Shown in pieces: positions 8,575-22,529 of a stretch of 64,000 nucleotides of DNA. The stretch is taken from positions 8,742,001-8,806,000 of the forward strand of contig CP053154.1 in NCBI GenBank assembly GCA_014607495.2, read 5' to 3'. The notes under the pieces were generated by a model. That model made no database searches. It saw only the letters and a program-made list of their open reading frames with translations, and was not told where the DNA came from. Position 1 is the stretch's first letter, and each line of letters starts with the position of its first letter. The translations under genes were made by a program, and so were the position numbers. This DNA is from Carposina sasakii. Lineage: Eukaryota > Arthropoda > Insecta > Lepidoptera > Carposinidae.

Positions 8575-10594
8575 ACAAGGTTGAAATTACGGACTACCCA
8601 CATTTTTTTTTTCTTTCAACCATAGTGCAGAGGTGGTATCACTAGGCGTTACTACATTGTGTTATGAATATAATAAAAGGTAAACTAATCTCGAGGACGA
8701 GGCACGAGTATAATAAATATCATCACGGGTAAATAACTGTATTTCAGCCCTTACAGATATGCAACAGAAGTTATCTAAACCAAATCATATTTATTAAGTT
8801 CGCTAAATCATCAACATTAACTGAATCGAAATGCAGTATAATAAAAGCGAAGCCATTCGCAAGCAATAACATTACGACAGAAAAACTTTATTGCAGATCA
8901 GTTCAGCAGAAAATATAGAAGTTAGATTGAGGAAGTGACGACATTGTTATTATCGCCCCAATCCTTCGGAAGCTCGGAAACAATCTTTGCCAATCCCGCT
9001 CCAATCGGATGTCAGACCGTAAAATCTCGACTGTTATGATCTCCATCGATGTTTTTATAGCTGAACTCCAATATTCATTTCATAAAAAGAACTTTGAAAA
9101 TCAAACAGTGAACCGTCGCAAAATGTTTGCTTTATTGTTTGTTACACGCATTTTTTACTGTTGCGCCGGAAAAATGAATTTGGAGAGCGAAACAATTGGC
9201 CGTAGTTTAAACACTGCTTACTCACAACTCAAGAGGGAGGAAGCGGGAATTTCAGCTTTTCACTGTGAATTTTTTGTCGTACTTACAGCTAAAACAAAGC
9301 GTAATGACCCGCACGGCACGCATTTGTTCCCGAACAATCCGAATAGGCCATTTTTCATCTCGAACAATTGAGGGCGTGCTCCGACACAATTGGCAGAGTA
9401 TTTTGTCAAGCATTTGTCGTATGAGACTCGAGTTTTTCGTACATGAGTGTGTCATGAGTGCTTTCCTTTCCATACTCATTTAGTTTGGAGTGCCTACTAG
9501 ACTTGTTGTTGATTTTTTCGTCTGAACAACGACATCCAGTGATTTTCTATATAAACTGGTATAGACGTAATGGAAAAACCTTTTAACATTTAAGTTCATT
9601 GCACAATACACGTTTTGAACTCTTATTAGCTTTTCACACTTTAGTTCTATAAGTTTTTTTTACGCTCATCTAACGTTATATTTACAGTAATAAAACATGA
9701 CAGTATTTTTATTATGAATAGTCACTCCTCATCTAAATAACCTACGAACTAAAATTATTTGCAATAACAACTAAACCTACGTTAAAAAAAACTAGAGCTA
9801 CAAAATAAAATAAAATTTACAAAATTTACTACTTATATGTTTATGTTTTTAATCACCTGGCGAATATCAGCCATACCGATAGTCATAAAATCTCTCCTTA
9901 TGGTTTTCATGGCGGCTGGAGAGCGGCTCGGAATTTTTCGTTTTACTTTACGACGGCGCGCACTGTCGCGTAGAAAATATTGGCTCAGCGGAATAGCTCG
10001 TAAAGAAAGCCGTTTCTTTCCACGGGTTACGCACCGCAAGTACGCCACCCTGCTACTTATATTTATTAGATTTTATACGCGGATTGTGTTATGGAGACGT
10101 GTTGAGAGCTGGTTCAAGATATTAGGCTTGTTTTTGGCTGTGATTCGGATGGCTGCGCTGGTTTTATTTAGCGTAAAAGTGAACTCTATTTTCTTAGCAT
10201 AGAACAGCTAGGTTAGGTAACCTAACTTCTACCTATATATTCTACCAATGGTGTTTCAAACAGTTTCAAAGTATTTGGTTTTGTACTCAACTGTTGCAAA
10301 ATGTTTACAACGTCTGATAGCACATTAGAAGCTAATAAAATAATCTATCATTTAGAATTGATGCAATGAACATTGGCATTTTTTGGCCTATGCTATACTA
10401 TAAATTATCCAACAACCGTTCTATAGGCATGTTATACCACCTACAAAATAGTACAAACGAATCTATCCAATATTCGAGAATGGTAAACTAAAAAATAAAT
10501 GCTAGCGGATTGAAAGATTAAGTCCGTCTACACCCGGTAGGTACACCCGGTCAGTTTGTCCGACCGGGCGCCCGGCAGCAGATTGTTAGACCAC
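8575..10594. other. No recognisable gene
   Basis: AT-rich sequence with overlapping short frames on both strands (longest about 120 codons, at 9837-10202 +, rich in Arg, Phe and Leu). They lack recognisable motifs, compete with antisense frames of similar size and show no convincing splice context. I see no gene or repeat I can name. Confidence 0.5.
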
Positions 10595-10714
10595 GTTTCA
10601 CAGAATAGTTCTCGTGGACGATTTCAGAACTATTTTTTTTGTATGTAGTTACTCAGATTTACAGTCTAACATTAAATAACTAGCGCCGCCATTAAAGGAA
10701 CTATTCGGTGAAAC
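10595..10714. repeat. Short imperfect inverted repeat, possible MITE
   Basis: GTTTCACAGAATAGTTC at 10595-10611 is repeated inverted as GAACTATTCGGTGAAAC at 10698-10714, with one mismatch over 17 bp. The interval is small-MITE sized. Only one copy was noticed, so mobility is a guess. Confidence 0.3.
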
Positions 10715-11428
10715 GCACTTTAGTACGTTTTGCCGGTTCACCTCCGATCCCTCCTCGCACATCATTATTCACGTTAAGTGGACAGCTCGGGCAGGCTAGT
10801 AGATGGGTAAAAACCCAACTGAATATGTACTACCGGATATGGTTAATTTAAACTCGTATATATTATTGGGTAGAGTACTTAGTTATAATCTTCTTTTTCG
10901 TCGAATTTTCGTTGACATATAATTTTGGGCACGCTCTTTTCGGCGCTACATATTTGGTTTTAGGTCTCCAACATGTGTTCTTTTCCCTCGATATTAAAAA
11001 AATTCCCCTTACATTTCGTTTTCTCCATTTACACACATAAGCTAGCAATTTATAATTGATAATTTACATTTGTCCCCGCTGTTGTAGCTACTCCGTTTCT
11101 GGAACACAAACGACAAAAACTGACAACGTGGGTACATTGTCAGATTTGTTACATGAGTTTATCCGTTTACTTACCTAAAAATTCAAACACTTTACACATA
11201 GAGTCTTTATCCATCTCTATCCAATTCTGAAGATGAGAAAACAAAGTATACTCCTATATCGTATATAAATCGGATCTGCAAACAGCATGTACCGTATCGG
11301 TTGTTTGGCCTCGTCTCGGCGACAATACCCACGCGGACAGGAGACAGTTGCACGAAATTCCCGACTATCACACAGATGGCAATGCAACTAGGGCTGACAC
11401 ACGGGAAAATGTATTATCTAGCGATATA

Positions 11429-11889
11429 CAGGGTGTTTGTGACAGCCAGGCAAATATTAATACCATGACTTCAGGCCATGATTCTGAGGCGGAAAACACA
11501 GAAAATTTTTGCAGGAAAATTCCAAAATTTTGCGACATTTTTTTCATATTTTCAGAAAAAAAATAATTTTGTTCGTTTAATTAGGCCTTAGGTAATGACT
11601 TAAAAATAAAATTTTAACTAAAAGATGATTTAAAAAAAAAGTTGCTCCCTAAAATAACTGATCAACCCTAATGGAGAGTCACAAGTGATCCAAAAAACAG
11701 CAACATGTCACACAATAACCAATAAGCCTATTTAATTAGTCACAGGATCGCCCGATACAATTGGCGCGGAGAGCAAAGATTACTGAAAATCAAATCAAAA
11801 ATACATTTCCTGGGAGTTTTAACACTGTCGTATAACTCAACACAATGGTACTTGTTCAGTCTATTTGTCTGGCTGTCACCCACACCCTG
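11429..11889. mobile_element. MITE family 1, copy 1
   Basis: Starts CAGGGTGTTTGTGACAGCCA and ends with the near inverse TGGCTGTCACCCACACCCTG. TA-rich bases (ATA...TATA) lie at both ends as a likely target duplication. Three other copies of the same family are at 17307, 38948 and 41438. It is a non-autonomous terminal-inverted-repeat element with no coding capacity; the mobilising transposase is unknown. Confidence 0.8.
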
Positions 11890-14800
11890 TATATGATCAT
11901 TACTGGTTGGTATAGCTAAAGGCTCTGAGGTGCATGTATTTATTGGCCCTAATAGATCAGTAAATATAAAATTTTAGCCAATATAATCAAAAAGTATAAG
12001 TTATTGGAACTTTCACTATGGGTGCGCCCACCACCTACACCCTCCACTGACCCTGACTGAATGTTTGAACTTCCGAATTGTAACGCCTTATACAATTTTA
12101 TTTATAGAACTACAACTTAAAAATGCTAGTACCTACCTTTGTAAGTACCCATACTTACAAAGGTTGCTATAAATAAAAAAAGCTTTATTAGAACTACTCA
12201 TTGTATAACATAATATGTAGGTATTTATTTATTTTTTATTTATTTATTTATTTTATATAGAACACCAAACAGCACAACAAAATAATTATGCTAGTTATAA
12301 ATTAACCTTAACATAAGCCAAGAAGCAGGTGTCCCTAACGTAACATAACATTTTATCACTGAGCGGACAATTCTTTTAGTAGGTACATATAGTTTTTGTT
12401 TTATAAGCTATGATACAAAAAATAAGTTATGAAAATGTAAATGTTACTTATCTCTTGACACGCAGATACAAGTCAGGGCAGTACATTATTAAAATTAACA
12501 ATGGAAGGCAGGAGATGCATAATGATAATTAAGTTACAAATAATAAGTTATGAAAATGTAAATATTAAATTAAAATTAAATTACTAGGTATAGTTATTTT
12601 TCCATTATATACATTTAACCAAATCAAAGAATAAAATTATCATCAAGCATCTCATTAAATAAAAAAGCAGGTTCAAATCTATTCAATAGGAATCTTACGT
12701 CGATCCGTACTAACATGCAAAATCCTCGTACAACCTCTTTATTGAAAGTCCCACATACTTGATCCCAATAGTAGGTATGTGGATCTCGTGTAGTGGTTTG
12801 TTTGAAGATAATGGGGTGCAGGGGCGAGGAGACAGTAACATCGGGCACGGGATCCCCCGTCTGTCACAGCTCCCAGTGTACTAGGGGTGGCTGTGTCACT
12901 ATTATTATTGTTCAACCATTAATACTTGTTAAAATTTGTTTGTGAGAAATTGTGGTTTTGTGATCCTTCCTTTTGTTTGTATTATTTGGTACATCCAAAT
13001 ATCATCTATTTTATTAAAGGAGAAAAAGTTGTAAAAAATACTGTACCTACATATCTTATTATTATTCTTTATTGTACACAAATATAATATATATATCTGT
13101 ATGTATGTATATAAAATCTGCTGATAAACAAGAAAAATAGCGTAGCGTTAAATGTGTTATCAGAATCTATGGGCCTATTACCTGAAATAAATGAATTTTG
13201 AATTTTTGTTGCAACGAAAAGCTATAATAATAATATTGTTACTATGGAGATTGGTAGGAGTGCTAAAAATGTTGAGTAAATTAGTTAAATTGGTACCTAA
13301 CAATATTGTTGGGGTAGGTATGAGAAAGAAAAATCTAAAGCACTTCTTCATATTTTTGTTTCTATTGATTTAAAAGGTGCGATCAAAAGAGTTAGGCGTT
13401 ATATCAGAAATTTCAGAGGATTATGGCCGTAAACGACCATCTATGGTTATTAAAAAATCATCCGTTTATCGTACCTACAGTAATACAGACAAAATAGCAA
13501 AGATACAAAAAAGTCACATCAAAACCCCTTCAAATTCAACAGCACTTTAGTTGACAACCCTATAACCTCGGCGTCACAAACCATTTGCGAAAATTCAACA
13601 ATCCAATTGCATTACAGGGATCCGCGGAGATCCACACTCGTCTCTTTGATCCGCCGATAAAATAGACGTAACCTGATTGATGGGTCTGCCTGTACCTACG
13701 GAGATGATGAATGTATTTCTGTATCGCTTTGAACTCTTTCTCATTTTAGGTAGGTACTTATGATGTTTTTCTTCCTGTAGGTTTAGCTTTTGATTATCGG
13801 AAGGGCTAGCCGTGGTAAATAATAATATTAAGTATATTTGTTCCTTGGGTATTTAGGCTGCCTGTCGCCGAAAAACTGATTAATATTAACCAATAGGAAA
13901 AAAGTTAATATTTATCCGTTTCTCCTCTTCGAAACCTCGCTCCGGTGAACAGGTAGCCTTAAAGTAGTATATTAGCGTATGTTCATCCATTACAGCTCAG
14001 TGATTGGACAGTCCGATCGTTACGTTAATGTCAGCAGTCGGCTAGAAAGATGACCAGAGCAGACAGACGTGATCTTCTAATTAACACTAATGAGCGAATA
14101 AATGACCCACCTCATAGCCTTTTATAAGTTACGTTTGCAGTAACGTATAAATCTACGTTAGCCTGGTACAAATGAAAAGAAACGGGAAGACGTTCTGGGA
14201 TCAAATGTGCCTCATTTGTAGCCCGTCGCCATGTGGCCGGAGCAACATAATATACTGATGTCAACTATCCTAATATTATTATAAGAACCTGATCTATTAT
14301 TTTGCCCACTTTATCTTGGATCCCTAATTTACCTTACTGCTGATTAAATACATTCATTACTGTGATAAATTATACATGATTAGAAGCGTGTTCCTTCCAG
14401 AATTCACTCTTTGGTGGTGGTGTACTCGTATGTCGCATGACATATTTAAATAAAGATAAGATAGCCTTGAAATTGATCTATAGGTATAATATTCGTCAGG
14501 ATTCATGAGATATGGTACAGGAACACATCTTGGTATTTTACCTATCCTCTATCTATTTATCAAGATATTTATATATCAAGTTTAAGCTCCAGCCCATTAT
14601 TATACAAAGTTAAATTGAAAAATCTACATAAAACTCTACACTCAATTAAAATTGAAACAGTTTCAATTGACGCCAATAAATTCGTTTGGCTAGTTTATTC
14701 GTTTACGTAAACTTTGAGATTGGGTCTAACAAGGCTGGGCGAAGCTAGACGTGGGAGGGGGAGCTCGGCGGTGATTTCTACTCTTAAAATCCAATTTAAA

Positions 14801-16572
14801 TGCATTCCTCTGTGGCACAGGAGACCCGATACGCTCCGGGGGCCAATTAACTTATTCATCCTTAACATTTCATTGCTCAACTTTGATAGTACCCACTTTA
14901 CTTTCTGCGTTTAACCCTTCTTCCAGTAACGCTGCGGTCGGATTTTCCTGATTTATTCACGATTCGCTGAGTGATTTATTTTATGACCACTGCTTTGTTT
15001 TGTTTTAGAGTGAGAAGTGGGTGTGTATTTTGTTAAGTTTTTGAAGCTTTTTATGTAGTAAATGATTTTTGAAAATAAATTTAAAATTGTTGTGAAATAT
15101 TTTTTATTTAGAACCTTAGCCTAAAGTGCTTTACACGTAAGGCTAATATTAATTATATCAGTGACGGATATTATCTACTCATATTTTTTAGAAGTGTCAA
15201 AAGACTCGGCCCAACTTTTCAATAGATCGGAATTAAGTTCCGTCTTTCTCAAGTACAAATGATTAAACTGATAAGTTATAAACTGACAAGTTACGTCTCA
15301 AATATAATATCAGCAATTACATCCTAAAAATATTATTTGGTTCCTTCCAAAGTCTCGACCAAGTCATTTAAAATGCAATTTAAACATTCTAATAGAAAGT
15401 TCGCACTAAGAATTGTTGCAAAGTGTAATGGGTTCAGGTGAAATTAACGCAGAAAAATAGGAAAAGTTTGAATGAGTTTCTTAGCGAGTTTTTTTTCCGA
15501 GTAGCCCAGTGATTGTAAACTGCTGAATTTATAATGCCATTCTCGAAGCCCACTTCATCGGGAAAGTTTTAAAACAGTTCGTAATTTTACTGCCGACATC
15601 CATTGAAGGTAAATTCAATATCCGAAAAGTTGCAAAAACAATTTTCCATCACCACTTTTAGCAGAGCTAGTTTGCTTCTCTGGAAAAATATTTTAGTTAG
15701 TAAAATTTTATTTTTTACCTACTTATTGTTTTGTTTGCATTTTACATAAAAATCTGCGCGTATAATGCTTACTTACGAAAACACCTAAATCCGTGCAAAA
15801 AAGAAATATCCCTATTAGCATTTGGTTATAAAAATAAACGTTGCTTTTCCGAACCTCTTCAGACCCTATTTATTTGTAAAGGATGCGATGACTCAAGCAG
15901 ATTCGCCAGATATCTGCTCGCCCTTAGCGGATTACTCGCAAGTCTTTTATACAAGAAGGCCAGTATCATCACTACTTAAGGATATTAAAATCGCCTTTAT
16001 TTGTGTAAGCCTGTTTTCCTTTCGGCAAAGCATTTATTTTAATAATCCTTATGAAGCGCCGCTTTATTTGTAGCTGATAAAAAAATTAGGTGACTATACA
16101 AATTATACCAAGGTGCATTCCATTATATTATATTACAGTTCCACACACAGGTCGAAATTCCCATAGATCGTGTAAAGGTAATGTTAAAAACAATCACTGG
16201 AGATAAAATAGGTAAAGGTCACCAGCAATAACTTAATGATCTTGTACCTATTTATTTTGAACCTAATTACGCTGTTATCAAACGTGTCACCCGAGACAGA
16301 GAGCATACAAATAATCAAATTATATTTTAAGTTAATTACTGGGGCGAGCTTAAGTTTTAGTTTAAGTAAATTCTTTGAACAGTGACGTCTTATTGTAAAA
16401 TATTTTTACTTTACTTTTGACCTAATTCAAGTTGGTGAGTAGATTAATAGTTAATTGCTAATTTGTTTAACGATTAACCTCATTAATATTTTTGGGTTAA
16501 TTTTGCTAGTATTTTTGAATATTTGTTGATTGCTTATGCTCAGTTGTTCAACTTGTTGTTAGCAAAGCAGAC
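11890..16572. other. No recognisable gene; TTTA-type low-complexity tract
   Basis: AT-rich sequence upstream of the poly-serine gene. It holds a (TTTA)n tract near 12220-12260 and a short AT/TGTA microsatellite near 13085-13115. All frames are under about 85 codons, without motifs. Any promoter for the gene starting at 16573 should be at the right end; a TCAGTT initiator-like hexamer lies near 16540, which is weak evidence. Confidence 0.5.
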
Positions 16573-19500
16573 ATGAATAAGTGGTTGGTGATGTTGTTGG
16601 TGCTGACGGCCGTGTTGGCGCTGTCTGAAGGAAGACCCTCCTGTTCGTAAGTTTCCTACTCTACCCATTATGGCCTATGAAAGTAAACTTCAAATTTAGT
16701 GTTTTTAACATATTGATTGAATGCGTTTAGTTTCTGTTCCCAGCAATTACCTGCCCAGTTATAAAAACCTTGGTCGTGGTCGATTCCCACTCGGGAGAAG
16801 AATTTTTTCCATTTTCTTTATTAATAATTTCACAATATTAAAACCTTATTAAAAGCTTGTTTTTGTAAATTATCTTTATTTATGGTAACTTTATATGCGT
16901 ACAAAAAAATACTATAAAAATTTATATAATGTTTTTCTGCTCGCAATCACAATAATACCTAATAGCTACTTCGCAATTTCTGGGAACATTATTTTTAAAT
17001 TGCATGTAGGAAAATTCTATCCAACACCAAATAAATAAATAAAAGTTAATAGGTAGAGTACGAGTTTATATACTTTGAATATTTGTAATGGATTAAAAAA
17101 AATCACAACATCTACATAGTTGGCATAAGATCTCATGATTTTAAGGTAGAAAATATTTACTAATGCTACTTTATGTTACAGTAGAGGTCATCATGGTTCC
17201 AAATGCGACAGAGACAATGAAATAGACAGCGACAGCAGTGACGAAGTAAGTACTTTTTTACTATACATCGTGTAACGGACAGCAGACCACATTTTTTACA
17301 CATATACAGGGTGTGTGTGACAGCCAGGCAAATACTGAAATACTGAGCAAGTACCATTGTTTTGAGTTATACGACAGTGTTGTTACTTGCAGGAAAGGCA
17401 TTATTAATTTGATTAGCAGTAAATTTTGCCTACCGCGCCAATTGTATCGGGTGATCCTGTGACTAGGTAAATAGGCTTATTGGTTATTGTGTGATACATT
17501 GCTGTATTTTGGATCACTTGTGACTCTTTTTTTAAAAACTACCATAGATATAATTTTTTTTAAAGTCATTATCTAAGGCTTACTTAAACAAACTGTATTA
17601 TTTATTTTTCCTGTTTTTTTTAAGTCTGAAAATTTTGGAATTTTTCTGCAAAATTTTTCAGTGGTTTTCGCGTTACAATCATGGTCTGAAGTCGCCATAT
17701 CAATATTTGCCTGGCTGTCACAAACACCCTGCTTTAAAATTAAATATTACATAATATCATACATAAATATCCACATTGTATTTAAATTAGTAACATTTTA
17801 AATTATTGTTTTTTATTTATATCTAGTTATTACGTATAAACTAATTCATCTATATTATTTGATATCATTTTTTATATCAATCTTCGTTCAGAATTTCCAG
17901 TTTTTTAAATTGTTTTTAAAATCTTCTGAGTTACTTGTTTGACAGAGACATTTCTATGTAACCTTTGTCAGGTCTAATGATATTAAGTTTGGTATTGCCG
18001 AAATATTTGTGAATCCCGTTTAATTTGAACCAAATAAAAAACCAGAACCAACCTTTTTATTTCATTTATACCTAGCCTATGTCTAACTGCCAATTCCCTT
18101 AACATGTGTACCTTGTTACGTTAGGTATAAATCAAATTTTCCGTAAAATAATATACTATGCAATAACATGTTTTATCAGCAACATAGATATCCTCGCAAG
18201 GCCAAATTAGTGCGCCTGAGTTGTGTCGATAACGTATTTGGAACGAGAGCAGAGGTGAAGGCGCCACTGTTTATGTTGTTTTATTATTAATAATTAATAA
18301 AGATATAAATGAAAATTTTTATTTCAATAACTATGAGTAAAATTATCCATATCGGTAGTTAGATTCAAAGTAAGTATTATTTGAATTTTCTATTGACTTT
18401 CTATTGACTACAAATGAGTCTTTGTTATTAAAACATCGTTGTATGTATTACCTATGAAAACGTCTAAATAAATACTTTTTATAAATCTTATAAATTTATA
18501 TCATAAATCAAGGTACCTACTCTCAACTTTAACACTTTGATTGCGAGAATATTTTCAGAGTACGGTTGCAAAGCAAATAGATGATTAATAAAATAATTTT
18601 ATTGATCATTCATTTGTCAAAAATACATAATATTATTTTTACCTAATATTAAAAATAATAAATATACAGGGTGAAACAAAAGAGTTATGTAAAGCAAAAC
18701 GCAATAAGATAGCTTATTACGAGTATAACCACTAGAAAAGAAATGTGTATTTTTTCAGACAGTATGGAGAAAATCCTAAAGAACTCATGAATGTTTATAC
18801 AATCTCAATCAATGGTGGGCTTTTTTCCTAGCATTTCCCTAAAATATGCATAAATAAGTTTGTTATAAAATGTATCTATAACATTACAGAGTCACGGCAA
18901 GAAGAAAAAGAATAAATGTGATTCCTCGTCGTCATCTTCTTCATCTTCGTCATCGTCATCGTCCGAGGAAGATTGTGAGAAGGTAAAGGTGTTAATAGCT
19001 GTAATTATTTAAAAAAATACCTAAACCCACAAGTACTACCGAATTTTAAACAATTAATTAAAATAACGTTTGACATGTCAGCCATCGGACAAGATGATAC
19101 GAGAAATTAGAAATGGCCCTTTACCAAATCTCCTTCAAATGTATTGGCAGAATTTTATAAATTAAAATAAATAATGCTACAGCTGTCAAGCGTTCCATAA
19201 TGAAAGTACCCATTTACATCAGCGGCAGGCACTACAAAAGTATAGGATTGACGAAAATAAATGTTTGAAGACTACTCAAAATCCGTAGAGTAGGTACGGT
19301 GGTGTGCACGGTAAAACACTCCAATTTGTTGGAGAATGTTCGTTGCGTCGGGTTTCTTCGAGCGAGCCTCAATTGCGGCCTTAATGAGCAATAATGAAAC
19401 TGTGCTCCTAACTTTTATGAGGAGTATTATTTTTATTTTTACTCGAACAGTTATTTTAACAACATCCGTAGTTTTGGATATTTAAGTAGCTGCTCCTGCT

Positions 19501-21422
19501 TTTGCTTATGTCAAGCGATCAGAGTTATAAAAGTTATAGATAGTTAAAATAGGTTTTATAAATGCTTTATTTACGGTGTTTTTTTATGTTTCATTTATAC
19601 TAGACAAAGGATGATGGGCGCCAAAGTATAGAATCTGGTAACGGCACCAATCGATATAAATGACCGAAGAGCTACATATGTAGATCTGATTCACTATCCG
19701 ATTAGAGCAATCCTGCCTTGAAAATTATTTATTTTAAATTTTTTTGTGACATTTTTCTTTATTTTGGCATAGTATTCTTATTTACATACATTATACATGA
19801 TTATGATCATCATTGATTATTATCATTGGTTATATTTTTTGGAGTAAATAAAATAAGTTCAAGGTAAGGTAGGTTTTTCATTTAATGTGAAATGAAATTC
19901 ATACACTTACTGAGTACATGTTACTATTCTTCATCTAATAACGCTATTTAAAAATAATACTGGCTCAGTAAAGCCCACATGTCTAGCGTATCCTAAATAC
20001 CACACAATGGAAAAAATATGCGCACAGGAACCTACTGTACGGCGTCCAAACATGTACAATGATGTTGTGATATGTTTCTATTTCTATCCAACAATATGTA
20101 GCAAAAATATTGTTTTGCTCTGACATATCTGGACTGTATGCGTGCATGCAAAAGCAACGCATCTTCGTGACTTCCGTATTCTGTTATGTTCTCTAAGGCA
20201 GTTTCTCTATATGTTTCTATACAGGATGATTTTTAGTCGTCAACGTTCCCGAAAACTACGGAATCTCCTCATCATCACGATCATTCTTCTCCATGGAAGC
20301 ATACCTGGGAAGTGTCTGGTTTCCAAAATATTAGGATCCAAAGTTGAGTAAATAGACTGCGTTTTTCTGCATAAATGCACATAGACGCGCGTAGCAAGAT
20401 TTTTTCACGAGAAATAATTAATATTATATAGTACTACTAGACACCATAAATATCGCCCGATCAAGTAATAAAAATAAAAAAATCATTTTTTTTCCCAGCA
20501 TTTTTTTGGCATAAACTTACTTTATTTGATGTATAGAGTACGTACCCTTAGTTAATGGTGGCCACAAAAAAACACCCTGTATATCTAATAAACGAATTGT
20601 GGTTGTGGTATTTTTTTTAATAGATCACACCTAAGTAAGCGACTTTTAAAATCCTAAGATATGATTTTTAAAAATTGTTATTAGAACTAAAAATTCTATA
20701 TTTTCCGAAGAGTATAGTTCAAAATGGACAATTTGTAGGGGTTGGTAGTCATAGCACTTTTTTGTTTACTTAATTAGGGTTATCAAACGACGTATTGATT
20801 GAACACAAGTGCCAGCCGATATCAAAATACCCATAATCCTTTAATAAAATTCAAAAACGGCAAGGAAAATAAATTAATTGTCGATAAGAGAACTCTCTGC
20901 ATCATACTTACTACATACACGTGTAAAACATTTCAGGGAAAGAAAAATGATTCATCGTCCTCCTCTTCATCTTCATCATCATCGTCATCTTCTTCTTCAT
21001 CATCCTCGGAGGAAGACAATAAGTGTGATGATGATTCAAACGAGAAGAACCATGTAAGTTTCCACATACATACAAGTTTTATCTAGGTACCTTACATAAA
21101 TATGCTCAAGGTACCTTACCTATTTTATTAAATCACTGTCAACTGTAAATGGCATATAATAAATAATAATAAAAACGTAGGTAGATAAATATTAACAACA
21201 AACATTATGCGGATAGACTGCCCAATACTAACAAATTATATTTTTTATTTGCACCGGATTATTTTTACATTATGTACCTATAAAGAAAAAATGCAAGTTT
21301 AAAATGAAGATAATTAGATTTATTTGCACATTGCTGAGATCATAAATAAAATTTAAAAAGATTTTTTTCTTTTTCAGCACAAGAAATCAAAACATGTAAG
21401 ACCGAAGCACTGTAAGAAGTAA
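16573..21422 (+). CDS. Secreted poly-serine acidic protein, five exons, 130 aa
   Basis: Exons 16573-16646, 17182-17245, 18890-18982, 20937-21053 and 21378-21422 join in one frame with GT-AG introns (donors GTAAGT, GTAAGT, GTAAAG, GTAAGT; acceptors ACAG, ACAG, TCAG, TCAG). The protein starts MNKWLVMLLVLTAVLALSEG, a clear signal peptide. Exons 3 and 4 are related: each has a Lys/Asn-rich start, a serine run (14 and 19 residues) and an EED end, suggesting exon duplication. The serines use mixed TCN codons. The last exon is basic (HKKSKHVRPKHCKK). Five of the six cysteines lie outside the serine runs at even spacing. Runs ending SSEED fit casein-kinase-type phosphorylation and calcium binding, as in phosphophoryn-like proteins; that is inference. 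I do not recognise a named family. Confidence 0.8.
16755..16830 (+). repeat. tRNA-headed SINE fragment in intron 1
   Basis: Contains GTGGTCGATTCCCACTCGGG (a B-box-like stretch), followed by the pyrimidine-rich segment ending TTTCTTTATTAATAA. This matches the reverse complement of the tandem units at 26.5-27.5 kb. The A-box half is lost. Confidence 0.6.
17307..17731. mobile_element. MITE family 1, copy 2 (intron 2)
   Basis: Begins CAGGGTGTGTGTGACAGCCA and ends TGGCTGTCACAAACACCCTG. It lies in intron 2 of the poly-serine gene, opposite in orientation to the copy at 11429. Confidence 0.8.
18665..18880. mobile_element. Partial MITE related to the copy at 47049
   Basis: Begins CAGGGTGAAACAAAAGAG followed by TTATGTAAAGCAAAACGCAA, similar to the left end of the element at 47049-47308. 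A matching right end is not evident, so the copy appears truncated. It is in intron 2 of the poly-serine gene. Confidence 0.45.
20221..20579. mobile_element. Possible MITE in intron 3
   Basis: Left end ACAGGATGATTTTTAGTCG and right end ending AAAAAAACACCCTGTATAT form an imperfect terminal inverted repeat of about 18 bp. The open frame inside (20142-20351) has no motif and is not supported as a gene. Confidence 0.4.
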
Positions 21423-21498
21423 AAAGTAGAATAAGAGCCCAGGGATCAATCTTTGATAATTTTCATAGATTATCTTGTTAATTTATGAATATTTAAAA

Positions 21499-21504
21499 AA
21501 TAAA
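21499..21504 (+). promoter_or_regulatory. Poly(A) signal of poly-serine gene
   Basis: Canonical AATAAA about 77 bp after the TAA stop of the five-exon gene; it supports 21378-21422 as the terminal exon. Confidence 0.7.
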
Positions 21505-22523
21505 AGTTTTAAAACTTATACTTATCTGTAAATCCAATGGATGTCTACCATTACAGGGAGCAACCTTTTTATGTTGGCTTGGTTACAAAAGATAGCAACA
21601 AATGCAAAGTTTTCAAGTCGTTAAACTGTTCATTACAGAATGGTATGATATTTACGAGGATGTAAGAGAACTGAAAGGCAGGTAACATTTAAACACTAAA
21701 AATTATATGAAAAAGTAGAAAAACTCACGCATCTTCGCCAAAAAAATTACACCGCAATACGAGAAACAGCATCTTTGCCAACAGAAAAAAGTGTAACTAT
21801 TTATTTATTCAAATATATGTTTGAATATATAACTATCTAATACGTAACTATTTTCTCTAGATTTTATATATTTTTCACACGAACCTACTTACCATTCGCC
21901 TACTTTTCATAACATATTATCGACAAGTGTAGTGAATTTGCTTGTACCATCAATTATGATTGCCAATAAGCTTTTAAATTTATTATCGTTCAAGTAAATT
22001 TCAGAGTTAATTAATCCATAAATTGCAGTCATTACATTATGGCTTTCGGCTTCGTTTTATTTTATTGTTTTCAATTGTTCGTACGTTATTTCGTTTTAAA
22101 TGCCATTTTACAAGGGCGATTATCTTTAAAGTTTCAGTTAAAGATGTGTTGTTGCAATGCAGTATTTGCTGACGATGATTCAATAATTTCGAGATCTCCC
22201 TGAGTTTAACTAAAACCACATATCAGCCTTCGATTTTAATTGGTAGAGACTTAAGGAAAACAACCGAGGTAGGTACAATGTTTTTATTGAATCACCAGCA
22301 CACAGTATCAAATAATTTTGCAGTAAAAACTATGTACATATTTAATGATTACGTTTTTTTGCTATAATCGTAACTAATTTTTTTTATATATCTATTTTAA
22401 ATAAAGTTACTTATAATGTTATGATTTGCCAAATTTAATTTCGTAGACAGATTGTTTTTTCACACAGTGTGTCTCTGATGGGGAAAACCATAATATGAAG
22501 TCCACCTTATTATTAAACATATC
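21505..22523. other. No gene seen between convergent genes
   Basis: AT-rich spacer between the 3' ends of the poly-serine gene (+) and the proline-rich gene (-). Frames are short and motif-free. Confidence 0.5.
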
Positions 22524-22529
22524 TTTATT
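22524..22529 (-). promoter_or_regulatory. Poly(A) signal overlapping stop codon
   Basis: Minus-strand AATAAA containing the TAA stop of the proline-rich gene (GATGAATAAAG). A usable signal here would give a very short 3' UTR. Confidence 0.5.

Noticed and set aside
9837..10202. 121-codon Arg/Phe-rich plus frame
   Set aside because: A 71-codon antisense frame overlaps it, composition is odd, and there is no domain, signal peptide or splice context.
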